From Candidatus Bathyarchaeota archaeon (lineage in GTDB: Archaea; Thermoproteota; Bathyarchaeia; 40CM-2-53-6; RBG-13-38-9): a stretch of 34,053 nucleotides of DNA. The stretch spans positions 1 to 34,053 of the forward strand of contig SMYQ01000005.1 in NCBI GenBank assembly GCA_007050885.1, written 5' to 3'. Position numbers and translations under genes: made by a program. Shown here in pieces: positions 1-7,713 of this stretch; the first letter of the stretch is position 1; each line of letters opens with the position of its first letter. The notes beneath the pieces are model-generated. The model was not told where the DNA came from. It ran no database searches and saw only the letters and a program-made list of their open reading frames with translations.

Positions 1-139
1 CTCCACTATTTTTTGTAATGTACAGTTTAAAGTACCACAATTCAAATTTGGATGCTCTCAGCGCGCGCTCATAGGCTCTAAATGATTTATTCTCCCTTGC
101 ATTCTTGCGTAGATAATTCAAAGTACTTTTACTAAACAC
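1..139 (-). CDS. Unidentified protein, N-terminal 46 codons only (cut by the left edge)
   Basis: An open frame starts at a GTG (139-137), one codon after the stop of the EcfT gene, and runs off the left edge of the window. The first in-frame triplet upstream of CGC-GTG is the EcfT stop itself, so GTG is the first possible start. The visible residues begin VFSKSTLNYLRKNAREN and continue charged and aromatic (AYERALRASKFELWYFKLY). There is no membrane segment, so it does not look like an ECF substrate-binding (S) subunit. I do not recognise the family. The 3-nt spacing to ecfT implies the same transcript, so it may act on the molecule that the transporter imports; that is inference. Confidence 0.55.
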   Translation of the reverse strand, partial: MFSKSTLNYLRKNARENKSFRAYERALRASKFELWYFKLYITKNSG

Positions 140-142
140 GCG

Positions 143-931
143 CTAATCCCAAAATTGCCAGATCGGTGGCATTGTTATATTATTATCAAAATTAGGTAGG
201 GAAACTGAAATTTGGAGGTATACCCCTATAAGTAAAGTAAGAAACACTGTTGCGGCTACCAAATAATCTGATTGTTTCATCTTCAAAACTGTTAACGGCT
301 CACGTTTCTGTGTAACTCCGAAAGCTCTAGATTCTAGAGCCTCAGCCAACTCGGTACTCCTTCTGATAGCAGAAACAATCAACGGAATAAGAATGGGAAT
401 GTATTTTCTAATTCTATTAACAATTCCTCCTTTATCTAATTCTAATCCTCGGGATCTTTGAGCATCGATAATAGTCTGTGCTTCTAAAGCAACTGTTGGT
501 ACTAACCTTACCGCGGTTGTAAATGTGAAACTCAGCATATATGGTAAGCCCATTTTTTCCAGCGCTAAACCTAGATCATCTGGAGAGGTAGTCATAAAAA
601 ATAGGGAGAAAGCTGATATTAGAACTAGGAATCGTAAAGTCATTGTAAGTGAAAATACCAACGTTGACCCTGTGATAAAGTTCATAACAAATATCAAAGA
701 TGCCAAAACGGCTCCTGCCTTAATAGAATTAAACCAGCGGTGAAATGATTTTGCCACATAAATGATTGGTATCTGAACCAAGAAGAGTGTTAATAGAACT
801 AGAATATTCATCGAAAGAAGAGACATAATAAAAATCGTTACTGCAATGAGAAACTTTGGTCGAGGATCCATTCTATGTATTGGAGTAGTCATATGAGTGA
901 ATTTGAATCCTTCAAACAATTTCAGAGACAA
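143..931 (-). CDS. ecfT: ECF transporter transmembrane component EcfT (CbiQ family)
   Basis: Integral membrane coupling subunit of an energy-coupling factor ABC transporter; it links the two ATPases to a substrate-specific S protein for vitamin or metal uptake. The 262-residue protein has several hydrophobic segments (about 25-60, 72-115, 178-190, 222-245). It also carries the two cytoplasmic coupling-helix motifs of EcfT proteins, seen as AQRSRG (157-162) and ESRAFG (200-205). The start is TTG and overlaps the end of the downstream-acting ATPase gene by 10 nt, with a GGGAAG-like ribosome-binding site inside that gene, so the two are translationally coupled. Family membership is clear; the substrate cannot be read from the sequence because no S component lies in the window. 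Confidence 0.9.
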   Translation of the reverse strand: MSLKLFEGFKFTHMTTPIHRMDPRPKFLIAVTIFIMSLLSMNILVLLTLFLVQIPIIYVAKSFHRWFNSIKAGAVLASLIFVMNFITGSTLVFSLTMTLRFLVLISAFSLFFMTTSPDDLGLALEKMGLPYMLSFTFTTAVRLVPTVALEAQTIIDAQRSRGLELDKGGIVNRIRKYIPILIPLIVSAIRRSTELAEALESRAFGVTQKREPLTVLKMKQSDYLVAATVFLTLLIGVYLQISVSLPNFDNNITMPPIWQFWD

Positions 932-1740
932 TTCTTCAGCTTCCCTTCAAGAACCGTTTTTGCCTGATAGAGATCCATTATTTTCGGATCAAAATTGAGG
1001 TCTCCTAAAGATGACATGAGGAGACTTATCTGAGGAGACATCAGTGAAGCTTTGTCAATTAGATCGGTATTTGAGAAAATCGAATCATAACTGCCATCAG
1101 CTAAGACTGACCCCTTTGAAAGAAGGACTACTCTAGGTTTACAATCAACTACAAACTCTATGTCATGAGTTACAATTATTACCGTTCTACCTTGAGAGTT
1201 CATCTGCACTATGAAATTTCTAAGCTTATCTTTCTGATGAAAATCTTGACCTATTGTAGGCTCATCTAAAATGATATGTTTAGGGTCAGAAACAAGAACA
1301 GAGGCTAAAGCCACTCTTTTCCGTTCTCCCCCACTTAACATAAAGGGGGAAGTATCCGCATAGGAGCTTAGATCTAAAGTTTCAAGAATGAAGTTTACTC
1401 TCTTACTTATTATCTCCTCCGAATAGCCAAAGTTTCTCATCGAAAATGAGACTTCTTGAAAAACCGTCTCTGAAAAGAGTTGGTGATCAGGGTTCTGAAA
1501 TACAAGACCTACATTTCTTGATAGTGATGCTACTGTCGAATCTTTGGTTGAATTCCCATCGACTAAGACCTCACCCTTATTCGGTTTTAGTAGTCCGTTG
1601 AAATGCTTAACGAGTGTGGTCTTCCCAGCCCCATTCTCCCCCATGACAGCTACAAATTCTCCATCATGGATCTTTAAGTCAACATTGGTTAATACTTCCT
1701 TGCGATCATAGCTGAAATGGAGACCTTTGACCTCAATCAT
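922..1740 (-). CDS. ecfA2: ECF transporter ATP-binding protein (second ATPase)
   Basis: Cytoplasmic ABC ATPase, one of the two that power the ECF transporter. Visible motifs are Walker A GENGAGKTT (34-42), Q-loop VFQNPDHQLFS, signature LSGGERKR (136-143), Walker B IILDEPTIGQD (157 onward) and the H-loop VTHD. The VFQNPxxQLFS form of the Q-loop is typical of ECF/CbiO ATPases. Its length of 272 residues is normal. The ATG start overlaps the preceding ATPase gene by 8 nt and the gene end overlaps ecfT by 10 nt, giving a tight A1-A2-T operon. Confidence 0.92.
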   Translation of the reverse strand: MIEVKGLHFSYDRKEVLTNVDLKIHDGEFVAVMGENGAGKTTLVKHFNGLLKPNKGEVLVDGNSTKDSTVASLSRNVGLVFQNPDHQLFSETVFQEVSFSMRNFGYSEEIISKRVNFILETLDLSSYADTSPFMLSGGERKRVALASVLVSDPKHIILDEPTIGQDFHQKDKLRNFIVQMNSQGRTVIIVTHDIEFVVDCKPRVVLLSKGSVLADGSYDSIFSNTDLIDKASLMSPQISLLMSSLGDLNFDPKIMDLYQAKTVLEGKLKNCL

Positions 1741-2578
1741 TTTGGAAACATTTCCTTATCTTTTGTGAGGCTTCTTCTATAGTGACGGGTGTCTCTCCTA
1801 GATCATACCCATCCTTTTTTAGGAGATTGAATAACATTGAGACCTTCGGTATTCCAACACCCAATAGTTTTGCTTCTTCACTATAGACGTTTGAAGGGGG
1901 CCCTTCCAAAACTATTTGACCGTCATCCATGATCATTATTCTGTCTGCATATTTTGAGACAAGGTCAAGTCTATGTTCGATAAGGATTATTGTTATTCCG
2001 ACTGTATCTCTAAGCTCAGCTATTGCTTCTAGTATTTGGTATGAGGATAGAGGATCTAAAAATGAAGTGGGTTCATCTAACACTATTATCTCTGGTTTCA
2101 TAGCTAGAACGCAAGCTATTGCCGCTCGCTGTTGTTGTCCACCAGATAGCTCGTATGGTGCAGTTTCTCTTAGATCTTCTATTCCGACAATATTCATTGC
2201 CCAGTCTACACGTTGTCTAGTTTCATCTCTCTTAAGCCCCAAGTTCTCTGGACCAAAAGCTACATCACGTTCCACCGAGAGTGAGAATAATTGGTTTTCT
2301 GGATTTTGAAAAACAAAGCCGACCTTTTTAGCTAAAGTACTTGTATTCGATTTTGATGCGTCTAAATTTAGAACATTGATTTTTCCAGATATTTCTCCTC
2401 TGTAGAAACTTGGTATGAGTGAATTGAAACATCTAACGAGTGTAGTTTTACCACATCCACTTGGACCAGTGATCACTACAAATTCACCTTGATCTATAGA
2501 GAAATTAATATTTTTTATTGCAGGTTTGTTCGATCCAGTGTAAGTGAAAGTCAGATTCTTTACTTCAATCACTGGCAA
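1733..2578 (-). CDS. ecfA1: ECF transporter ATP-binding protein (first ATPase)
   Basis: First of a tandem pair of ABC ATPases in the ECF module. Walker A GPSGCGKTT (38-46), Q-loop VFQNPENQLFS, signature LSGGQQQR (144-151), Walker B IIVLDEP (164-170) followed by TSFLD, and the H-loop IIEHR are all present, so both ATPases look catalytically intact. Length is 281 residues. The likely start is TTG (2578-2576); a GTG two codons further in is an alternative and changes nothing in the domain. A 90-nt gap separates it from the upstream DHH gene, so it could have its own promoter. Confidence 0.92.
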   Translation of the reverse strand: MPVIEVKNLTFTYTGSNKPAIKNINFSIDQGEFVVITGPSGCGKTTLVRCFNSLIPSFYRGEISGKINVLNLDASKSNTSTLAKKVGFVFQNPENQLFSLSVERDVAFGPENLGLKRDETRQRVDWAMNIVGIEDLRETAPYELSGGQQQRAAIACVLAMKPEIIVLDEPTSFLDPLSSYQILEAIAELRDTVGITIILIEHRLDLVSKYADRIMIMDDGQIVLEGPPSNVYSEEAKLLGVGIPKVSMLFNLLKKDGYDLGETPVTIEEASQKIRKCFQND

Positions 2579-2668
2579 TTATTTGGACACCAAGTCTCGT
2601 ATGCTAGTTTCAGATTTGTTAAATCAATTTATGTATGATCATTTTGAAGTAATTCATACCGAATTTGT

Positions 2669-3664
2669 TCACTTTTTATTTTTACTTAGAGCTGCTTTCA
2701 ATATTTCTGAAGCTTTTTTCAGGGCATCCTCTACTTCACCGAATCCAGTAACCCCAGCTGCAAGAGAATGTCCTCCACCTGTCCCTTTAACATAATCACC
2801 AAGTGGCTTTGCTAAATCTCGACCCAAATGAATACTAGATTTTTGAGAAAAATCTTCCTTTGATCTAAAACTGATCTTTAATCGATCTTTATCAGAACTG
2901 CCAACCATCGCCAGATCCGCACCAAGAAAAGCTAGTGCTCGAGCTGCAGAGGCATGATGCGATCCGACATTTGTGCTCACAATTATCCATCCATCTAAAG
3001 ATGAAATTTTTACTCTCTGTGCTGCTCGAAGTCTGGCTAATCTTTCCGATTGATCCATTTTTATCTCGAGTATATCACGAAGTTTCTCAATCTCTATTCC
3101 TTGTTTAATTAAACTTGAAATTATTAGAATAGTCTGTGAAGTTGCTAACCTCAGATGTCTTGTTTCGCATAATATTCCAACAATTAAGATTTCGGCCACT
3201 TTTTTTGTTGGCTTGATTTTATAGTGATTATACAATTCATAAATAATTTCACATGTTGAAGGAGAATATTTATCACAGAACTCTAGTTTGGATAATTTTT
3301 CCATTGATGGATGTGGATAATGATGGTCAATTATTATTATTGATTTTTCAAATGTTTCTATTGCACTAGATATTTTTCCTAGTTGTTTCAAATTATTGGT
3401 ATCTACGGTAAATATTACATCGACATCATCTAAACTTGGTTGAGATTCAACAGTTAATCTGAATCTTTTTATTATTTTTTCTGAGATCTTGTTTGTTCCT
3501 TCAGGCGCCCCTACGATTATTTTTGTTTCAGGATTAATTTTTTTTAGTAGCTGTTTCAATGCAAAAGCTGAACATATTGCGTCAGGGTCACTGTTTGCGT
3601 GAGTTAGAATGGCAATTTTTCTAGCTTTTTTTATAATATGAGCTATCTTCGTAAACTTACGCAA
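2669..3664 (-). CDS. DHH/DHHA1 family phosphoesterase (NrnA-like)
   Basis: Predicted manganese-dependent phosphoesterase of the DHH superfamily, related to NrnA-type nanoRNase/pAp phosphatases. The 331-residue protein has the first acidic motif THANSDPDA (D26 and D28), a VDTNN motif (88-91), the DHH triad IIDHHYPH (D113-H114-H115) and the C-terminal DHHA1 substrate motif GTGGGHSLAAG (294-304). The TTG start overlaps the DUF3194 gene by 8 nt. The order prefoldin beta - DUF3194 - DHH is a recurrent archaeal neighbourhood. The exact substrate (oligoribonucleotide, pAp or a cyclic dinucleotide product) cannot be told from sequence. Confidence 0.85.
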   Translation of the reverse strand: MRKFTKIAHIIKKARKIAILTHANSDPDAICSAFALKQLLKKINPETKIIVGAPEGTNKISEKIIKRFRLTVESQPSLDDVDVIFTVDTNNLKQLGKISSAIETFEKSIIIIDHHYPHPSMEKLSKLEFCDKYSPSTCEIIYELYNHYKIKPTKKVAEILIVGILCETRHLRLATSQTILIISSLIKQGIEIEKLRDILEIKMDQSERLARLRAAQRVKISSLDGWIIVSTNVGSHHASAARALAFLGADLAMVGSSDKDRLKISFRSKEDFSQKSSIHLGRDLAKPLGDYVKGTGGGHSLAAGVTGFGEVEDALKKASEILKAALSKNKK

Positions 3665-3962
3665 TTTTAAGCTCCTTCACTTTCATTTCAGCTACCCTTA
3701 ACGCTTCGTCGCATGCGACGTCAATCAATTTAGTTATTTCATCATTCGAATTTCTAGGACTTATAGAAATATCAACGATAAGAGTTAATGGCTTATCACC
3801 ATGGGACTCAACCGTTATATCTAGGTCGGTTATTTGTTTTGAATCAATCTTTTTAAAAATGATTTTTCGAGCAGCATCCTCAGCTGAGTCACATATTATT
3901 TCTAATTCTTTTTCTGTCGGTGGCCTATTAAGTTCAATATATTCGTTTTCCGAAACTTTCAC
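3657..3962 (-). CDS. DUF3194 family protein
   Basis: A 101-residue soluble protein of the archaeal DUF3194 family, which characteristically lies next to prefoldin beta. A small alpha/beta fold is suggested by the alternation of charged helices (about 16-37 and 75-98) and two beta-rich stretches (DLDITVESHG, LTLIVDISISP). The start is GTG. It sits 28 nt after prefoldin beta and overlaps the DHH gene, so the three are probably one transcript. No function is established to my knowledge. Confidence 0.78.
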   Translation of the reverse strand: MKVSENEYIELNRPPTEKELEIICDSAEDAARKIIFKKIDSKQITDLDITVESHGDKPLTLIVDISISPRNSNDEITKLIDVACDEALRVAEMKVKELKIA

Positions 3963-3990
3963 TCAGCTATATCATTTGGATTTGTTCGTG

Positions 3991-4338
3991 CTATCCGATT
4001 TTACCTTGAATTTTTTTCTGCAATTCAGTAAGTCTTGTTCGCGTTCTTTCTTCTTGCTTACCAAGAACTGTCACACGGGTCTCATTTAATTCTCGTCTCT
4101 CTTTGAGTTCATCCAATAGTTTTTGTCTTTCACTCTTTATCAGAATGTTTCCAACATTCTTGTATACAGTTGCACCCTCGGCAGATTTTTCAAGTTCACT
4201 AGACGCTTTCTCAATCTCCGCCTTTTCAAGTTCAAGCTGTTGTTTCTGAGTTACAATTGCTTGTAGCGTTTGTTGAAGCTGTTGAAATCGTGTAAGTTGT
4301 TCTCTTATCTCAGGTGGAAGTTCAGATTCTTTTTCCAA
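3991..4338 (-). CDS. pfdB: Prefoldin subunit beta
   Basis: Subunit of the archaeal prefoldin hexamer, a jellyfish-shaped cytoplasmic chaperone that hands unfolded chains to the thermosome. The 115-residue protein has the family layout: an N-terminal heptad-rich helix (about 8-50, PPEIREQLTRFQQLQQTLQA), a central beta hairpin (VYKNVGNILIKSE), then a second coiled-coil helix. The TTG start is forced, because a TGA is the codon immediately before it. A GGAG (4350-4353) sits at suitable spacing upstream. Confidence 0.92.
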   Translation of the reverse strand: MEKESELPPEIREQLTRFQQLQQTLQAIVTQKQQLELEKAEIEKASSELEKSAEGATVYKNVGNILIKSERQKLLDELKERRELNETRVTVLGKQEERTRTRLTELQKKIQGKIG

Positions 4339-4349
4339 TCATTTGTCAT

Positions 4350-4394
4350 CTCCGAATGTATGATTACGGCTTATGCTTTAACAACCTTATATGA
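4350..4394 (-). promoter_or_regulatory. Candidate promoter and ribosome-binding site for the prefoldin - DUF3194 - DHH operon
   Basis: On the minus strand CATATAAGG (4394-4386) resembles an archaeal TATA box. A transcript starting some 25 nt downstream would have a short leader carrying CGGAGATG, whose GGAG (4353-4350) is 11 nt before the TTG start. This is pattern recognition only. Confidence 0.38.
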
Positions 4395-4480
4395 ATCTAG
4401 CTGAACTTTAAAAAACTGGCTCAAGTGCACGTTAAAACATATTATGAAAATCCAAATGGGGATTAAAGATTGAATTGTTT

Positions 4481-4888
4481 CTATTGTGTATTGTTCGATT
4501 TTGGCAGAAAATTCACTATAGCCCCTATAGAAAATAGTAAAATTGCAACCGTGAAGAATATGAAGATTCTATAGAATACCAAGCGTGAGCTTAAGGGTTC
4601 TAGTAACACTAGAAATAATCTATAACTGGCTAGGACCCAAATCAAATTTGCGAAAAAGTGGAAAATTAGAGATGACCTCCTTGACAATCCACAAATTATT
4701 GACCCGTCGATAGTAAATAGAATTCCTAGAAAGATTGGAAAAACCACAGTACTGCTATACAACGGAATATCAGTTTCGCTTGTCTTTCCTTCCAGAAATA
4801 GTAATTCATTCACATTATAGGCGGAATACATTATTAGAATTGCACCGATAACTAAAGCCGTTATTCCAACACTATTCTTCAGATTCAT
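4481..4888 (-). CDS. Four-helix membrane protein, unknown family
   Basis: A 135-residue protein with an ATG start and four predicted membrane segments (about 5-22, 46-66, 73-94 and 104-128) joined by short loops. It lies between the pcc1 gene and prefoldin beta, which are normally close neighbours in archaeal genomes, so it looks like an insertion into that block. I recognise no family and see no catalytic motif. The position suggests co-transcription with the exosome superoperon or a separate weak unit; neither can be settled here. Confidence 0.65.
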   Translation of the reverse strand: MNLKNSVGITALVIGAILIMYSAYNVNELLFLEGKTSETDIPLYSSTVVFPIFLGILFTIDGSIICGLSRRSSLIFHFFANLIWVLASYRLFLVLLEPLSSRLVFYRIFIFFTVAILLFSIGAIVNFLPKSNNTQ

Positions 4889-4945
4889 TTAGATTTCATT
4901 CCCAAAAATTGTTTACAGATAGTTCCCTACACTATTCAAGGGAAG

Positions 4946-5239
4946 TTAGGAATCTCTTTTTATGATAATTCGTTTTTTTATTACTTCAGCAATTCTTTTC
5001 CAAGCTAGTAGGACTCTCAGATTAGAGTTTAGTGTTGCCCTTAGAGAAGGGATATCATCTGCATTTATGTGTATTATTAATTCTCGTTTTTGTATTATGG
5101 TTCTCACTGATGCTTTTTTATTCGGCTGGTGTTTTTGGTCTACCACTATTGCTTTATGAATAGCCTGTAAACTTTTAGCTGAATCAAATGGAATAACTAT
5201 ATCTGCCTTCAAAGGTTTTTCAATACGATTCAAATCCAA
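4946..5239 (-). CDS. pcc1: KEOPS complex subunit Pcc1 (canonical-type paralogue)
   Basis: Small dimerisation subunit of KEOPS, the complex that makes t6A37 on ANN-decoding tRNAs. The 97-residue protein has the family pattern: a beta strand, a helix, an RTIIQKRELIIHINADD hairpin and the C-terminal helix beginning ADDIPSLRATLNSNLRVL, close to the usual [DE]-x-x-[AS]-L-R-A-x-x-N-S-x-L-R. The TTG start is the next nucleotide after the Brix gene's stop (TGATTG), and this position after Brix is typical of archaea. A second, more divergent Pcc1-like gene is at 22482-22733. Confidence 0.82.
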   Translation of the reverse strand: MDLNRIEKPLKADIVIPFDSAKSLQAIHKAIVVDQKHQPNKKASVRTIIQKRELIIHINADDIPSLRATLNSNLRVLLAWKRIAEVIKKRIIIKRDS

Positions 5240-5761
5240 TCACAATTTAAGTTCTTTAATTATAATTTCAAATCTTTCGATTCTTCTTGTTTTCAGATTT
5301 ACAATTGAAAGTATCAAATCATTGTTCTCTTTCCTTGATATATTTAATGAGAATTCACAAATTTTGTCATCATCTTTTATTATTGGTATCTGGAGGAAAT
5401 CAGATAACAATTCTGCGAATTTGATATCTTGTTTTGAAGTTATTGTAAGACATTGTAACTTTATTCTTTTACCTTTTTTTGATTCAGGGAAATATCTAAC
5501 ATGCCGTACAATCAGAGTTGGATTAGAACTTTTAAGTTGAGTCTCTTTTCTACGCATGAATTCTATTTGGATAGGACAATTAAACCCTCTATATACCATA
5601 ATTAGACGTGTAACGTCAGAATCGTACATGTTGTCTATAAGTTGTTTCAGAGGCATTTTGCCTCTTACTAATTTCCTTGCATTGGGAAGTATCTTTACCA
5701 ATTCTTTTACTAATTTTCTAGTGTTTTGTGATGGATTTCTTCCTGTAGTTACAGTTATCAC
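5240..5761 (-). CDS. Brix domain ribosome-biogenesis protein (archaeal Imp4-like)
   Basis: Single-domain archaeal Brix protein, related to eukaryotic Imp4/Rpf1/Ssf1 factors that bind pre-rRNA. The 173-residue length is typical of the archaeal form. The N-terminus ITVTTGRNPSQNTRKLVKEL is the Brix opening motif (TTSRxPSxxTRxLxKEL in the family). It continues with a nucleotide-binding-like alpha/beta region and the mid-domain stretch GFNCPIQIEFMRR. The GTG start overlaps the eL43 stop in a GTGA arrangement, consistent with coupled translation. Confidence 0.88.
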   Translation of the reverse strand: MITVTTGRNPSQNTRKLVKELVKILPNARKLVRGKMPLKQLIDNMYDSDVTRLIMVYRGFNCPIQIEFMRRKETQLKSSNPTLIVRHVRYFPESKKGKRIKLQCLTITSKQDIKFAELLSDFLQIPIIKDDDKICEFSLNISRKENNDLILSIVNLKTRRIERFEIIIKELKL

Positions 5762-6144
5762 TTAGCCTCTTCCTTTTCAGAGTCACCAGTCTTCTTTCGG
5801 CTTCTTTTCCTCTTCGGTTTCTCAGATTCAGCTTCTGAGACTAAGGTTGTTTCTTCTTCCATCAATTCTGAGGTCGTAATCATAGGAGTCGCACTGGCAG
5901 CTGCCCTTTTCGCTACTTCTCCTACCTTTGTAAATGGAGAGTAAGCTCCTCCAGTGAATTGATTGCCGCACCGGCGACATTGCCATAATCCAACACTGAG
6001 TCTTCGAGCAGCTCTGACTCTACATTTTGGACATTCATGTTTTTTTCGTAACCGTACAAGAATATCTATATGTCTTCTTCTTGGAGCAGTTCCATATCGA
6101 GTTGCTAATCCACCGCCCAGACGGGTCTTTCTCATTTTTGGCAA
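5758..6144 (-). CDS. rpl37ae: Large ribosomal subunit protein eL43 (L37Ae) with an extended C-terminus
   Basis: Zinc-ribbon protein of the 50S subunit. The ribbon is CX2C-X14-CX2C, with cysteines at 38, 41, 56 and 59 (CPKC and CRRC). It is preceded by the basic rRNA-binding start TRLGGGLATRYGTAPRRR. The globular part ends near residue 83; the protein then carries about 45 extra residues, acidic then Lys/Arg-rich (KPKRKRSRKK), making 128 residues where about 75-95 is usual. The start is TTG directly after the Rrp42 stop, or ATG three codons in. In many archaea rpoP follows this gene; here the Brix gene overlaps it instead. Confidence 0.9.
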   Translation of the reverse strand: MPKMRKTRLGGGLATRYGTAPRRRHIDILVRLRKKHECPKCRVRAARRLSVGLWQCRRCGNQFTGGAYSPFTKVGEVAKRAAASATPMITTSELMEEETTLVSEAESEKPKRKRSRKKTGDSEKEEAK

Positions 6145-6960
6145 TTATCGTGTTGCCTCCATTATGATTTTTCTAATCTCTTTAGATTTCTGAATAGCAG
6201 TCTCTACTGCTGATTCGATTTCACTTGGTTCAAACTCTCCTTGACCGCCCTTTTGCATTGCACAAACACAGTCCTCCTTATCTATGCCAACAGTCAGTCT
6301 TGTGCTCATGGCATTTTCTTCTTGGATGTTGGGATCCAACATCAAGGTTTTTCCTATTTTTGCAAATGTAATAGGAATAGGATGATCATTCATCGGTAAT
6401 GGTTGCTGACTCTCTTTGATGATTAACTCTTCATTTTTGACTTCGTATTCATTTATTTTACTTGTAAGAAGTGCTGACAAGGCTGCATAAGTTGAGGCAT
6501 CAATGAGATTACCATAATGATCAAGTATGTTTAAGTCAACGAAAACAACAAATGTTTTTTTACCTGGAATTATCGACAATTTTTTTAGATCTATTGCTTT
6601 TGATTCTCTAAGGTTTCGGTCTACAATTCTGGCAAGTTCTATGCAGTTTTCGCCTGGAGGACCTAATTCAAATGTTGGATGTGCTATAGGCGTCAATTCA
6701 GCATTAACCGTTTGAACTCCTTCATCTGGCGTATCTGGAAAAGGTGTTCCAGCCTCGATCTTGATACCCACAATTACTTTGGTCTTTCCAATGTCAACTT
6801 GTGCAGACCCATTTGCCTTTTCTATTATTCCGGTTTGAATTTTTATTTCTCTATAGTCCATAGGTGCCCTATTATCGATTCGTTTACCTTTTGAAGCTAG
6901 ATCGATAATATGATCACGCTCAAGTGTTAGGATTTCAGATGAATGATGTGTTGTTGACAT
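6145..6960 (-). CDS. rrp42: Exosome complex component Rrp42
   Basis: Non-catalytic RNase PH-fold subunit of the archaeal exosome ring, which alternates with Rrp41 in the hexamer that degrades and tails RNA. The 271-residue length and the opening RIDNRAPMDYREIKIQTGII fit the family. The conserved VGIKIEAGTPFPDTPDEGV and NLRESKAIDLKKL stretches are present. It starts with ATG and overlaps the Rrp41 stop by 1 nt; it is followed immediately by eL43. Confidence 0.94.
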   Translation of the reverse strand: MSTTHHSSEILTLERDHIIDLASKGKRIDNRAPMDYREIKIQTGIIEKANGSAQVDIGKTKVIVGIKIEAGTPFPDTPDEGVQTVNAELTPIAHPTFELGPPGENCIELARIVDRNLRESKAIDLKKLSIIPGKKTFVVFVDLNILDHYGNLIDASTYAALSALLTSKINEYEVKNEELIIKESQQPLPMNDHPIPITFAKIGKTLMLDPNIQEENAMSTRLTVGIDKEDCVCAMQKGGQGEFEPSEIESAVETAIQKSKEIRKIIMEATR

Positions 6961-7700
6961 TACTTTGCTTCCTCCTTGGTATCTTTTGATTTTTCAGTAT
7001 CTGATTCAAGTTTATATTTTCGTTTTAGAGCATCGTTCTGGAGATTTCTGATTTTTCTGCATCCTTCTAACGCCATATTAAATGCTTTATCAAACTCTTC
7101 TTTGCTTAGTTTTCCATCCATTTGGATTAAAGTTACAAAATTTTGATTTGGCATTAAAGCGATAGGTAGATCTGCTTCACCATATTTGTCTTCCAGATCA
7201 TAGAGATCAACAACCACATGACCGTTAACTTTTCCAGCTGAACATGATGAAACTAGTTCCTTTAAAGGAATTCCAGCATCTGCCAAAGCGAGAGAAGCGG
7301 CTACTATACTTGCACATCTAGTTCCACCATCACATTGGAGTGCTTCTATAAATATGTCAATTACAGTTCGAGGATAGTATTCAGATAAAACAGAAGGCTC
7401 TAGAGCTTCTCTGATCACCTTCGATATTTCGATCTCTCGTCTTGATGGTGCCGGATGCTTTCTCTCTCCAACCGAGAATGGTGCCATTCGGTATCTACAT
7501 CTTATAGCAGCCCTGTCGGGGATTATCAAATGTTTTGGATGTATCTCTCTCGGTCCATAGACACCAACTATAATCTTGTTCTTTCCTTGTTCAATGTATG
7601 CAGAACCATCTGCATTATCGAGAACTCCAACCTGTAATTTTATTGATCTGAGTTCATCTGGTCGACGACCATCTGATCTCATTCCTTTATCATCAATCAA
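6960..7700 (-). CDS. rrp41: Exosome complex exonuclease Rrp41
   Basis: Catalytic RNase PH-fold subunit: 3' to 5' phosphorolysis of RNA using phosphate, active as a ring with Rrp42. Family landmarks are MRSDGRRPDELR near the N-terminus, the RREIEISKVIREAL RNA/phosphate-site helix, QCDGGTRCASIVAASLAL, and the acidic active-site region YDLEDKYGEADLP. The 246-residue length is normal. The start appears to be TTG seven codons before the first ATG. A Lys/Glu-rich tail ends the protein. The gene lies 13 nt downstream of rrp4. Confidence 0.95.
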   Translation of the reverse strand: MIDDKGMRSDGRRPDELRSIKLQVGVLDNADGSAYIEQGKNKIIVGVYGPREIHPKHLIIPDRAAIRCRYRMAPFSVGERKHPAPSRREIEISKVIREALEPSVLSEYYPRTVIDIFIEALQCDGGTRCASIVAASLALADAGIPLKELVSSCSAGKVNGHVVVDLYDLEDKYGEADLPIALMPNQNFVTLIQMDGKLSKEEFDKAFNMALEGCRKIRNLQNDALKRKYKLESDTEKSKDTKEEAK

Positions 7701-7713
7701 TTTTTTAGAAGGA

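Noticed and set aside
47..60. The 14-mer TTTGGATGCTCTCA occurs here and again at 33898-33911, near the two ends of the window, with similar flanks.
   Set aside because: A shared 14-mer is expected about this often by chance in 34 kb, and the first copy is inside the coding frame of the partial gene. No longer repeat surrounds it.
1929..2309. A 126-codon plus-strand open frame.
   Set aside because: It lies wholly antisense to the ecfA1 gene, whose ABC motifs are intact, and its translation has no recognisable features.
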